Assembly: GCA_008828725.1 (NCBI GenBank)
Contig: MEHQ01003811.1
Coordinates: forward strand, 159,384-223,383
Reading direction: 5' to 3'
DNA: 64,000 nucleotides
From: Saccharina japonica
Taxonomy: Eukaryota > Sar > Phaeophyceae > Laminariales > Laminariaceae
Shown here: piece by piece, positions 45,110 to 54,182 of the stretch
Position numbering within the stretch: position 1 is the first letter of the stretch
Layout of the letters: every line of letters starts with the position of its first letter
The notes under the pieces: model-generated
The model's database searches: none
What the model was told of the DNA's origin: nothing
What the model saw: the letters and a program-made list of their open reading frames with translations, nothing else
Translations under genes and position numbers: made by a program

Positions 45110-45319
45110 CGCATTGAGGGAAATTGTTGTTGTCGTCGCAGTCGCCATCCGCGATGAAGGAATCGATGCAGTTCACCTCGAAGTCCGGCAGGGTTGTGAC
45201 ATCGTCGTCGTCGACGCAAGCAGCGCTGGGGTCAAGGCACGAGAAGCCCCCGTTTTCTCCACACGTGTAGTCCGGGGTGCTGACGCAGGTACATTCGCAG
45301 CAGTCGCCGCCGTCGTATT
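45110..45319 (-). CDS. LNR gene 2, exon 2 (one LNR module)
   Basis: 210-bp symmetrical phase-1 exon encoding EYDGGDCCECTCVSTPDYTC, spacer GGFSCLDPSAACVDDDD and CIDSFIADGDCDDNNNFPQC, ending at GCG then GTGCGT. The acceptor (CTTGGTAAG) is weaker than in the other exons and the donor is GTGCGT instead of GTGAGT or GTAAGT, so this module may be spliced inefficiently. Confidence 0.8.
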
Positions 45320-45542
45320 CTTACCAAGGAGGAAAATCAGAAGTTAGCTTTGTCAGTTACCGAGGCCAGTACATTGTCAGATTGGTATGATTTATACGAG
45401 GCGGCTTGAATTGAGGCGCCGTGCTAAGTTTGGGGTGGTAAAAAAACTTTTGTTCGCGAGACTTTGCTAAACAAGTTCACCGAGCAACAGCCTTTGTGAG
45501 ACGCATTATCATCAGTGTCCCTGCGTTTTCGCCCCGACCAAT

Positions 45543-45789
45543 GACGCGTGCTACGGTAGAGGTAGCACGTTTGGGCTGAATCGTTTTCTGAACGATCGGG
45601 CTCCTTAGCCCAAATTCGTCGGACGTTCATTTTTGTGACGAGTCATATTTCAGAGTATACTTCGGTCATGAGATTTCGCGTCCGGCAGCACTTTTCTTTT
45701 CCTCCAAACTTAATGTCTCGGTGAGGTATGACGCTCCTTAAGTGAGGAGCTCAGAATCAACATGGTGAACCTCTATCGTAGCATGCGTC
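45543..45789. mobile_element. family-1 TIR element with TSD CAAT
   Basis: Begins GACGCGTGCTACGGTAGAGG and ends CCTCTATCGTAGCATGCGTC, flanked by CAAT at 45539-45542 and 45790-45793. It is the closest relative of the copy at 527-774 (shared AGAGTATACTTCGGTCATGA). Confidence 0.9.
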
Positions 45790-46198
45790 CAATGTGCAAG
45801 CAGCATGGGCTTCGGATCACTCATAAACATTCCCTCTCCGAAAGAAGACAACGTAGGGAAAACAGCTCAAGCGAAGGCATTCATGTATGTAAGGAGTGGT
45901 ATTGGCAAACACGCATCGGGTCCGAGTTGTTCGAGTAGGTGCTCAATCGTGAGCCCTGTCAGTTGTATACTTCGTAAACTTCAACTCAAAAGGATACCTG
46001 CTACCGCACGCAAGACTCAATCGCCAGATAAGTGAGCGACCTTTATCGACAAGGAAGGGGGTCGACGCGTGTTCTTGGGCGAAAGCACAAATTGTTGTCA
46101 AACCAACCACCAAAATCTCGGTGCAATTTTCATATGTACGTCGCTGTGCGCCACTAAAGCAATGGATAACATGATTGATCGTGCCGAGGCGGGGAAAT

Positions 46199-46394
46199 CC
46201 TATTTGCAGCATGCAGGCTGCAAAAACCACACAACAGTCCGAAAAAAGATACTAGTGTTTGGGGCACGGATGAACACTATAACTTTTTGGCGGCTAGACT
46301 AACCCTAACCCTAACCAAATGTTCATCCGTGCCCCAAAAACTAGTATATTTTTCGAGCTGTGTTTTGTTTTGCAGCCTGCATGCTGCAAATAGG
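46199..46394. mobile_element. palindromic TIR element with central telomere-type repeat
   Basis: Inverted arms of ~75 bp: CCTATTTGCAGCATGCAGGC ... GGGGCACGGATGAACA on the left, mirrored on the right. At the centre lies CTAACCCTAACCCTAACC (46300-46317). The 10-mer GCCGAGGCGG lies in direct orientation just outside both ends (46183-46192, 46402-46411). No coding capacity. It lies in intron 1 of LNR gene 2. Confidence 0.85.
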
Positions 46395-46431
46395 CGGCTG
46401 TCGCCGAGGCGGTGATAGGGATGGTGGACCG

Positions 46432-46679
46432 GAGACATCCCACGGTAGGAGAGGGGCAGAATCTTCTGAGCTCCTCACATGGGGAGCTCAATATCTCACC
46501 CGAAACATGGATTCGGAAACATTCGTTCGCCCAACCCGACCAATCCTTCCAATGCGGTAGTCCAAAAACACACATATACCAGTGAAATAATATTAGTATC
46601 CGGTGGTTACTCACGCGAGGAGCACAACCGGTCAGAAAATGTTGAGCCCAAACGTGGTACCCCTACCGTGGGATTGCTC
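46432..46679. mobile_element. family-2 TIR element
   Basis: Ends GAGACATCCCACGGTAGGAG and CCCCTACCGTGGGATTGCTC. Closely related to 42734-42979 (shared ATTCGTTCGC...CAACCCGA). Confidence 0.8.
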
Positions 46680-46720
46680 GACGGATGGATTGTTTATGGT
46701 TGTTTAGTGAGAGACTCTCT

Positions 46721-47026
46721 GACGCGAGCTACGATAGAGGCAGTCCCAGTGACACTTTTTGTCCGAAAATTGTTTCGAATGACGGGGCTCCTTAACCCAA
46801 AATTCGTCGGAATTTCATCATTCTTGTGTTGCAATATTTTTCATTCTACACTTGGACCATGGGGATTGTTCATCGAGTATATAGCACTTGTATTTTCCTC
46901 CAAAGTCATTGTTTGGGTGAGGTATAAGAGAGCTCCTTAAGTGACCACCCTTATAAGGCAGAGAGCTCCTTAAGTGACCACCCTTATAAGGCAGAAGCAT
47001 AGTGCACCTCTGTCGTAGCATGCGTC
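46721..47026. mobile_element. family-1 TIR element with internal 36-bp tandem duplication
   Basis: Begins GACGCGAGCTACGATAGAGG and ends CCTCTGTCGTAGCATGCGTC. The segment GAGAGCTCCTTAAGTGACCA and following CCCTTATAAGGCA occurs twice in tandem (about 46926-46996), which lengthens this copy. Confidence 0.8.
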
Positions 47027-47284
47027 CTGTTGTCTCGGTTTTCAGCCAGGATGGAGTAACAGGATCGACTCCAGGTAGACATATGTGTGTGCGTGTGTTC
47101 TTCACATGAAACCGTTCTTTCTACCCGTCGACATAGGCCCAGGCCTTTAAGGCACGCCGCAGGCGCAAATAGGCATATGGAGATAGGCCCGCCGCAGGCG
47201 AAAAAAATTGAAATAGGCACGTAGATAGGCAAATGCCTGAAATGCCTTAAACGTGCCTATCTATGCCTGAAATAATGCCTTAAA

Positions 47285-47600
47285 CGTGCCTGAAACCGTC
47301 AAGGCACATCCCACACTAATTTCAAGTAGTTTTAGAATTTCAGGCATAAATGCCTATCTTGCTCAATCCCATACTAATTTCAAGTAGTTTAGGGTTTCAG
47401 GCATAAATGCCTATCTTGCTTCCTATCTTGCTCAATCCCACACTAATTTCAAGTAGTTTCGGGTTTCAGGCATAAATGCCTATCTTGCTCAATCCACACT
47501 AATTTCAAGTAGTTTAGGGTTTCAGGCATAAATGCCTATCTTGCTCAACCCAACACTAATTTAGTGTAGTTTAGGGTTTCAGACATTAATGTCTTATCTT
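47285..47600. repeat. ~60-bp tandem repeat in the hAT-like element
   Basis: Five units containing CACACTAATTTCAAGTAGTTT and AGGCATAAATGCCTATCTTG. The CTAATTTCAAGTAGTTT core is shared with the TTAA-element family, so the array seems to have amplified a piece of such an element. Confidence 0.85.
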
Positions 47601-47966
47601 GCTCAACACGCGACTATAACACATTTTGAACTGTGCACCTTCGGTTTCGGAGACGAACCACTATTAATAGACGAACTACTTGGAATTAGTAAGCATTTTC
47701 CCTTTGGAACTGCACACCTGCGTTTTTCCTATGATACTTGATTGAAGTTTCAGAGCAATGAAATGGCAAAAATTAGCTAATAATACGATTACTACAGTAG
47801 CTTAAAAACATATGTATATACAACAGCAAACAAGGCTGCAGGTGTGCGCGTTACCTACTGTAGCAATATATTCACCAGAATAATGGTGTACGGCGCTACG
47901 CAAATTTCCTCGAGACTCGACTAGGTATTTTGCACTGGCTCAACGTGAACCATCGTACGGTTATGC

Positions 47967-48092
47967 GAGGGATGTACATTATTTGACTTTTGTCGCGACA
48001 CGTGTCGCGTAACCCTAACCCTAACCCTAACCCTGTGCCGCGGCACGTGTCGCGACACGAACCATGAAAAAGTCAAATAATGTAGATCCGTG
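47967..48092. mobile_element. 126-bp ACATTATTTGAC TIR element with telomere repeats, 8-bp TSD
   Basis: Ends GAGGGATGTACATTATTTGAC (quoted as GAGGGATG + TACATTATTTGAC) and AATAATGTAGATCCGTG. GGTTATGC flanks both sides (47959-47966, 48093-48100). Between TGTCGCGACACG-type palindromes sit four CCCTAA units (48009-48032). Nested in the hAT-like element; the duplication is direct evidence of transposition with the telomere-type tract aboard or gained later. Confidence 0.9.
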
Positions 48093-48394
48093 GGTTATGC
48101 CATCATTCATCGTCGTGTACGGCTTGGGAAAGCTACACTCCCGCTTGTGTTTTATGGTTTCCGCGAAGCGTTGCGTACCGTATTAATAATGGAACAGGGG
48201 ACGCTCTCTAAAGAAAGCCATAACTCATATAATATGTATGAAACAAAACAAGCTTTGGTTCGCACTGTTAATAAAAATAAATCATCAATTCCGAATCCAA
48301 ACCTTGTGCATGCCCGGGCGAGCAAACCATCAAGCCCCAGCGTTGGTTCTGTTCTACCCCATCACCCTTCCACGATATGATCGGTCGATTCATC

Positions 48395-48531
48395 CACGGA
48401 TCTACATTATTGGACTTTTTCGTGGTTCGTGTCGCGACACGTGCCGCGGCATGTCGCGACACGTGCCGCGGCACAGGGTTAGGGTTAGCGACACTCGCCG
48501 CGACAAAAGTCAAATAATGTATCGCTCCGTG
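48395..48531. mobile_element. 137-bp ACATTATTTGAC TIR element with telomere repeats
   Basis: Ends CACGGATCTACATTATTGGAC and AAATAATGTATCGCTCCGTG, internal GTCGCGACACGTGCCGCGGC, and AGGGTTAGGGTTAG (TTAGGG orientation) off-centre at about 48476-48489. No matching 8-bp duplication is visible, so one edge has probably decayed. Confidence 0.85.
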
Positions 48532-49445
48532 AAGAGCCTGCGTATCAGAAGACGCCAAGCAAGAGTGTTGTTCTACGTCACCCAATGACCCTCACTTGAC
48601 GGCGCACTACGATTGGTGTTGACCGTTGACCCCTCTATACCGCAATCTACGAAACTGGTGGTGGTGGTGGTGTGTGCGTACTTCCTTCACCGGGCATGGT
48701 GCCTGCCACCCAGAAGGTGGTATCGTGATACTCTGGGACGACACCATCCCTGGCTGTTAGCAGAGCTGTGGCCGTGCGGGATGCCTTGCCTGTGCGCTGT
48801 GCGTCTGTGCGTGCACTGGTGCACTGTGTGACCGCGTGACCGCAAAAAAAACACAACAAATAACCCCCTTTCCCCTAAATTTGGGAGTTCCAATATAACG
48901 GCGTTATTTTTTATGCCTTTTTTGTCATTTTGACATGCCTGGCCGTGCCTGAGAAAAGATAGGCAAGATAGGCACGAAAATCACGTTCAGGCACGCTGTT
49001 TTCAGAAAAGGCCATTCAGGCATTATTTCAGGCATGCCTTAAAGGCCTGGGCCTACGTCGACATCCAGCATATGTGCCCTTTTGACGACGCGATGGGTTT
49101 GCAAGTATCGCACTGCTCCAGCAAGAGTTGAGATAAAACAACACACGGGACAGCACGGGGGAGAGTAACTGGGCTGTGCGTTGGCTGACTCTGCGTCGAC
49201 AAGTTGTTTTGCATTCCCTTTCCGTCGAAGTTTCGACACCATCAGTTGTTCTACAACATGTCTACACGTATGCCAGCTGTGTGTGTTATTCACATTAAAC
49301 CTGTGCGTCCGACCGATAGATAGAGTGGTTCATTTTCAACTCTGCAAGTCAGTAGTGGACAAAACACTGTTAGTGCATCTTCCTAAGGTAGCTAATTAGG
49401 CACTCTGATTGGCCAAGCAAGCACTGACCACTGGCATAGAATTCG

Positions 49446-49460
49446 GGTTAGGGTTCGATC
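49446..49460. repeat. short telomere-type tract GGGTTAGGGTT
   Basis: Two TTAGGG units in otherwise unique sequence, without recognisable inverted flanks. Confidence 0.6.
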
Positions 49461-49674
49461 TGAGGGTCAACATACTACTACCAAGATAAAACCCCCATTT
49501 TAAAGATCCACTATCACCCTTTGTCCACCAAGTTGCGTTGACCATTGCATTGATTCATCGGGAACGCTTGCTCTATGTTCCGTTTATGAAACGGACGTAC
49601 CGTATTTGTGCATACCATTCGTAATATTTTAGGATGAAGTCCGACCATACCATTTCCTAGCACTTTCGACTATT

Positions 49675-50062
49675 GGAGGTCGCATCTCCTCTGGGAGAAG
49701 CACGACACTTTCTTTCTTTTTTTTTTTATGCTTTTTATTTGGTTGCTTGATTGTTGATTTGCTTCAGTATATTTACTTTTTTTTTTTACTTTTTTTTTGT
49801 TTTTTTTTCTTTTCGCTTTTTTCTTTTTTCTCTTTTTTTCTCTTGCATGCACCTGGATTGCTAGCAGGGTAGGTCTTGCCTGTCGTATATGGCGTTGCAT
49901 TGTCTGCTCTGCTTACTGCACTGAGTGTAGTATCTCTGTGTCGTAGTTTTGTGACCACAGAACTGGTACCTTTTTAGGATGAAGAATCGGCACGGACACT
50001 GGGTGTGCTGGATGTCGACGGGTAGAAAGGAAGGTTTAATGTGAAGAACACACACACACACT
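49675..50062 (-). repeat. interspersed GTCGACATCCAGC repeat, long copy (inverse of 58205-58582)
   Basis: About 380 bp matching the reverse complement of 58205-58582, including a T-rich core (49705-49850) and the blocks CATGCACCTGGATTGCTAGC and GATGTCGACGGGTAGAAAGG. Shorter copies of the CATTAAACC...GTCGACATCCAGCACACCC block occur at 47090-47133/49056-49075 (split by the hAT-like element), 50210-50340, 54470-54540, 55745-55830 and 60610-60740. Confidence 0.85.
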
Positions 50063-50464
50063 TTCGACTCCGGACCTTGCATCTCTCTACGTATAATACA
50101 TATGACAGGGAATAAGCAGGCATACCCCACTCAGTGCTCGGCATATGTACGTATAACATGTTAGACACAAGTAGGATTAAACATCAGCCCGGCCGGACAA
50201 AATGGATATGTGTATGTTCTTCACATTAAACCGTCCTTTCTACCCGCGTCGACATCCAGCACACCCAATGTCCGTGCCTATTCATCCCAGAGAGCTACCA
50301 GTTATGTGGTCACAAAACTATGACACAGATCATGTGGTGGGTATGGCTCTAGAAGGAGGAATCAGCAAGGGCACTGGATATACTGGATATCGACCGGGAG
50401 ACAAATCATTTCAAAACGAAACACAGGCATATGGCAATAATCCTCGTTGATGTTACCCGCTTAC

Positions 50465-50642
50465 CGCAATCTTCGTTGTCGTTTCTCAAATCGCAATCTC
50501 CGTCTCCGATAAAGCGACGGATACATCCCAAAGCCGAGCTGTCGTCGTCGGTGTACGAACTAACGAGAACGCCGCTCGACAGTAGAACCATCGCGTAGCT
50601 GAGAGCCACGAGGGCAACGGAGCTGGTGCGTTGGAAACCCAT
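50465..50642 (-). CDS. LNR gene 2, exon 1 (signal peptide and LNR start)
   Basis: The minus-strand ATG at 50642 opens MGFQRTSSVALVALSYAMVL, a signal peptide, then an acidic TDDDSS linker and CIRRFIGDGDCDLRNDNEDC, ending in phase 1 at a GTAAGC donor. All following LNR gene 2 exons are on the same strand with compatible phases (45110-45319, 43554-43790, 41786-42186). The predicted product is secreted, with about three complete LNR modules. Intron 1 is 5.1 kb and contains the nested elements above. The upstream flank (TCTCTGGTGTGCTTG) resembles that of gene 1. Confidence 0.85.
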
Positions 50643-50844
50643 GGCAGGCTTTCTCTGGGCCTATAGGACCTAAGTTCGGATGGTTTTCGAGTCCTCTCTG
50701 GTGTGCTTGATCTGCATCATACGGTGGGCCGACATGCGCACGTAATGTATATTAAGAGGGAGACGGTATGTGAGTTGATGCATTGAATCCCGTCGCCTCG
50801 GTAGTATATTGATAGTTGACGTCTTCACATATTACTATTAATAG

Positions 50845-51165
50845 TAATACAATAGCATTGGTACCCGAGTTCAGATGCAACCCACGGTGGTGAAGTTTGG
50901 ACTTTTTGCAAAACTACAAACGAACCAATTGCCGAGAGCGCCTTCGTAGCGTGGGTAGGCGGGAATTCGACGCGAGTCGACGAGGGAAGAAAGTGCGGAA
51001 ATCTTCTCGCGATAAAAATGCAAGGCACGTACCGTTCGTCGTGGGGAGGGAGGGAAAGAGAAAAGAGCCTACTCAGTGACCCCGGATCTGAGTGACGACC
51101 TCAAGAGTGTGAGAGAAAATAAGGGCGAAGATAATAAATGGGATAGGAAAAAAAAGCAAAATAAA
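50845..51165 (+). mobile_element. SINE S1 with partial tRNA-like head
   Basis: Head remnant CCCGAGTTCAGATGCAACCC, then body CCGAGAGCGCCTTCGTAGCG, CGACGCGAGTCGACGAGGGA, GTGACCCCGGATCTGAGTGA and tail GATAATAAATGGGATAGG plus A-rich sequence. Lies just upstream of LNR gene 2. Confidence 0.85.
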
Positions 51166-51550
51166 AAACATGAACGTGAATATTAATTGATTTCGACAGA
51201 AGAGGAAGGCGATGTACGAGCAGCGTTGCCAACATATACGAAAGTAAATACATTACTTTCTGTGACCCCCTCTCCCCAATTAACAAATAACGGGTTCAGC
51301 CGACGTACTGTACATTCGTATACCAAATACTTCGTATCAAATCAGGGGGAAAAGAGAAAGATTATCAGGAATCGGGATCCGAAACAAAATGATGGGTAGT
51401 TTGTTGTTCTAGAGATAATTCGGCGTTATGGTTAATATTATTCGGCTGAGTACGAAGTACGTAGCTTACTTTGACAGCAGCAGCTGGCAGCATTGTTTGG
51501 TTGATCGCGCTTGTAGGGATACCAAGTAGATACCGCGCGGAACGGTGCCG

Positions 51551-53232
51551 GCCAAAGATGTCGGGAGACATGTCAATGTCAAGCTGTCTGTCAAGGCAAA
51601 TCGTGCTGTCTAGACATATGTCCCCAACCCCCCTGCCAGAAAAAGCCTCCTAATACATGTGGAAACACCTATTTTTTATTTTTTATTTGCGGGGCTATTT
51701 TAGAGATGGCTCCCGGATTCGTGGGAACCGGGTACCCGGAACCGTCGGTACCGGTACCGTCCCGGTTCCATTTTCATTACCCGCGGTACTGGGTATACCG
51801 GGTACCCGGGTTCCCCGGGTACCCGTTATTAGTTACGCTCAACAGAGCCCCCGATAGACAGCGCACAGCGCACAATGCACAGCATACCCTACCTACCTTC
51901 ACACAACACGCCATACACACACACGAGACCCCTACCAGCTACCAGCGGAATAGAGATGGCTCCGGGATTCGTGGGAACCGGGTACCCGGAACCGTCGGTA
52001 CCGGTACCGTCCCGGTTTCATTTTTATTACCCGCGGTGCTGGGTATCTCGGGTACCCGGGTACCCGGGTTCTTTCGCATTTTTATTCATTGAGAGAGACG
52101 ACGTGAAGGCTTGTCCTCCCACCTTCCGCCTCACCACGCCTCACCACCCCGCCTGAGGACCGTTCACGCCGCTCAAACACAAGAGTGGAGCAAAATGCAC
52201 ATGTAACCCCGGGTGCACGTACGGGAACCCGGGTACCCGGGAACCTGGGTACCCGGGATACCCAGTACCGCGGGAACCCGGGACGGTACTGGTCAAATCC
52301 CACCGAAGGCGGTACTGGTACCGGTTCCAATTTTCGAATCCGGGAGCCATCTCTAGGCTATTTTACACTCATTTCAAATCATCGATATTCTGCAGTTCAA
52401 TTTCAATATTTTGTGTAGATCGGACTCGGAAATGTAGCAGAATGCCGAAAAAAAACAAAATACAGGGAAAAATATCAATTTATACATTATTGTCAGGCGT
52501 TTTTCACAAAGCGGGGATTTCTCGGGAGTGTCCCCTGCTTTTTGCTGTCAAAGCCGTCTGCCAAGGCATTTGCCTTGACGCTGTCTGTCAAAGGGTGAAA
52601 GTGCTGTCTCCCGACATCTTTGGTGCCGGCAGACTGGTGGTAGAACACGCGAACAGATGTTGTTTACAACTGGAAAGCGGTCGCTCGCTGGACCAGATAC
52701 TTCGTGATTTCTCGAGTTCATCGCTAGACGGCGAATCGAGGAATTAGCGAGGGCAAAACGCAACATCGAAGGCGAAGCGCTTCATACGAGACACAGGCAG
52801 CCAAAGATGTCGGGAGACAGCACTTTCACCCCTTGACAGACAGCGTCAAGGCAAATGCCTTGGCAGACAGCCTTGACAGCAAAAACCAGGGGACACTACT
52901 GAAAAATTCCCGCTTTGTGAAAAACGCCTGACAATATTGTATGAATTGATATTTTTCCTGTATTTTGTTTGTTTTCGGCATTTTTCTACATTTCCGAGTC
53001 CGATCTACAGAAAATATTGAAATTGAACTTCAGAATATCGATGATTTGAAAATAGCTTTATCAAACGAGTAAAATAGCCTCGCAAAAAAATAAAATTAGG
53101 GGTTTCCACATATATTAGGAAGTTTTTTCTGCCAGGGGGGTTGGGGACATATGTCTAGACATATGGATTTTCCTTGACAGCCTTGACAGACAGACAGCTT
53201 GAACATTGACATGTCTCCCGACATCTTTGCAG
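51551..53232. mobile_element. fold-back element: two ~430-bp inverted arms and a ~175-bp loop
   Basis: Left arm 51551-52627 (interrupted by a 655-bp insertion) and right arm 52803-53232 are reverse complements. Both outer and inner ends carry AAAGATGTCGGGAGACA or its inverse. Shared landmarks are TGTCTAGACATATGTCCCCA, ATCATCGATATTCTG and TGTCAGGCGTTTTTCACAAA. The loop (52628-52802) is unique and encodes nothing recognised. The design of paired elements head to head resembles fold-back transposons. Confidence 0.85.
51701..52355. mobile_element. hAT-like TIR element of GGTACCCGGG repeats, 8-bp TSD GGCTATTT
   Basis: Ends TAGAGATGGCTCCCGGATTC and GAATCCGGGAGCCATCTCTA, flanked by GGCTATTT at 51693-51700 and 52356-52363. 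Inside, a ~250-bp unit rich in GGTACCCGGGTACC is present twice directly (51702, 51952) and once inverted (to 52354). The TAGAG start and 8-bp duplication fit hAT. It is inserted in the left arm of the fold-back element, and the right arm shows the empty site. Confidence 0.9.
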
Positions 53233-53555
53233 GCAGCGAGCGCGGAAGTGTCGACAACGGGTCTAGCCTCGAAAATGATAATATATGGTACAACGCAATT
53301 CGAAAGATATATATATACCTGGTATACACTACCGGCCCTCTCATTAGAAAGTGCCCCACAAGAAACTCAGCCCAAAAATTTCGGGGGAAATAAGAAAGTC
53401 GACAGCTATTATACTGAATTTAGTGCGGGACACACTCCTTTCTAAAAAAAGCAAGTCAGCCTAAGCCCGATTTCTGGTTTCTTATGAGCGGGTCGGTACT
53501 GCTCTGTACAACAAGTGTTCTATTTACATATTTTTCAGAGGAGACTTGAAACTTG

Positions 53556-53643
53556 TTAACCCCATAAGAATCGGTCCCACATTTTTATGGACAAACTACT
53601 TGAAATGAGCGTGGATTAATTTTTTCAGTTCTGAATGGGTTAA
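53556..53643. mobile_element. TTAA element, 88-bp copy
   Basis: TTAA at both edges, ends TTAACCCCATAAGAATC and CAGTTCTGAATGGGTTAA, centre GACAAACTACTTGAAATGAG. It is the inverse orientation of 28148-28245. Confidence 0.75.
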
Positions 53644-54000
53644 CTACGTACTGCAATTCACTTCACCCAACCATGCCCGAATATAGGAGATAGGGTATGC
53701 GTGGGTGGACATATTTCATTACGCAATGTCTTGATCAACAATGATGTTCTCCCCCTTTTGCAAAAACTATTTACACTAAATAATATACCCAACACGAGAC
53801 CCAGACGCTCTCGAGCATGCACAGCTCGAACGTTCCGCTCAACGATATGCGTATAGGCATTCTATTAATATATACTTGGGATATCGGTAGATCTGCCTGT
53901 TGGTATAGGGTCTGGTCTGGATACAAAAAGGTCGATATTTTATATTTTTGTATATACTTGTTTCGTGAATCTTGATATACTGCTGTACCCTCATCGATAT

Positions 54001-54182
54001 ACAGGACAGGGCACCTATTAATAGTAAGAAATACGCTAATAAGAAAGCCAGGCTGAGATTTTAAGAGTAAAATAAGAAATGCTAGATGCTTCATCTTGAT
54101 ATTGGTGTAGAAAGCAGCCTCTCTCAAATACGAAATCCATCCTGAGCCAGCTTTCCTGTTTCTTATTAGTTAGGTGTCCTGT
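54001..54182. mobile_element. family-R TIR element
   Basis: Ends ACAGGACAGGGCACCTATTA and TTAGTTAGGTGTCCTGT, with AAGAAAGCCAGGCTGAG and CCTCTCTCAAATACGAAATC inside. A CTATTAATAG micro-insertion interrupts the left terminal repeat at 54015-54024. Confidence 0.8.

Larger units (their letters stand above)
47134..49055. mobile_element. hAT-like non-autonomous TIR element, 8-bp TSD CGTCGACA
   Basis: 1.92 kb with terminal repeats TAGGCCCAGGCCTTTAAGGC on the left and GCCTTAAAGGCCTGGGCCTA on the right. It is flanked by CGTCGACA at 47126-47133 and 49056-49063, and excising it restores a copy of the interspersed GTCGACATCCAGC repeat. Subterminal regions carry many GCCTGAAAT/AGGCATAAATGCCTATC repeats. 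An 8-bp duplication and TA-G starting TIR fit the hAT superfamily. No transposase frame is present. Two smaller TIR elements are nested inside. It lies in intron 1 of LNR gene 2. Confidence 0.85.
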
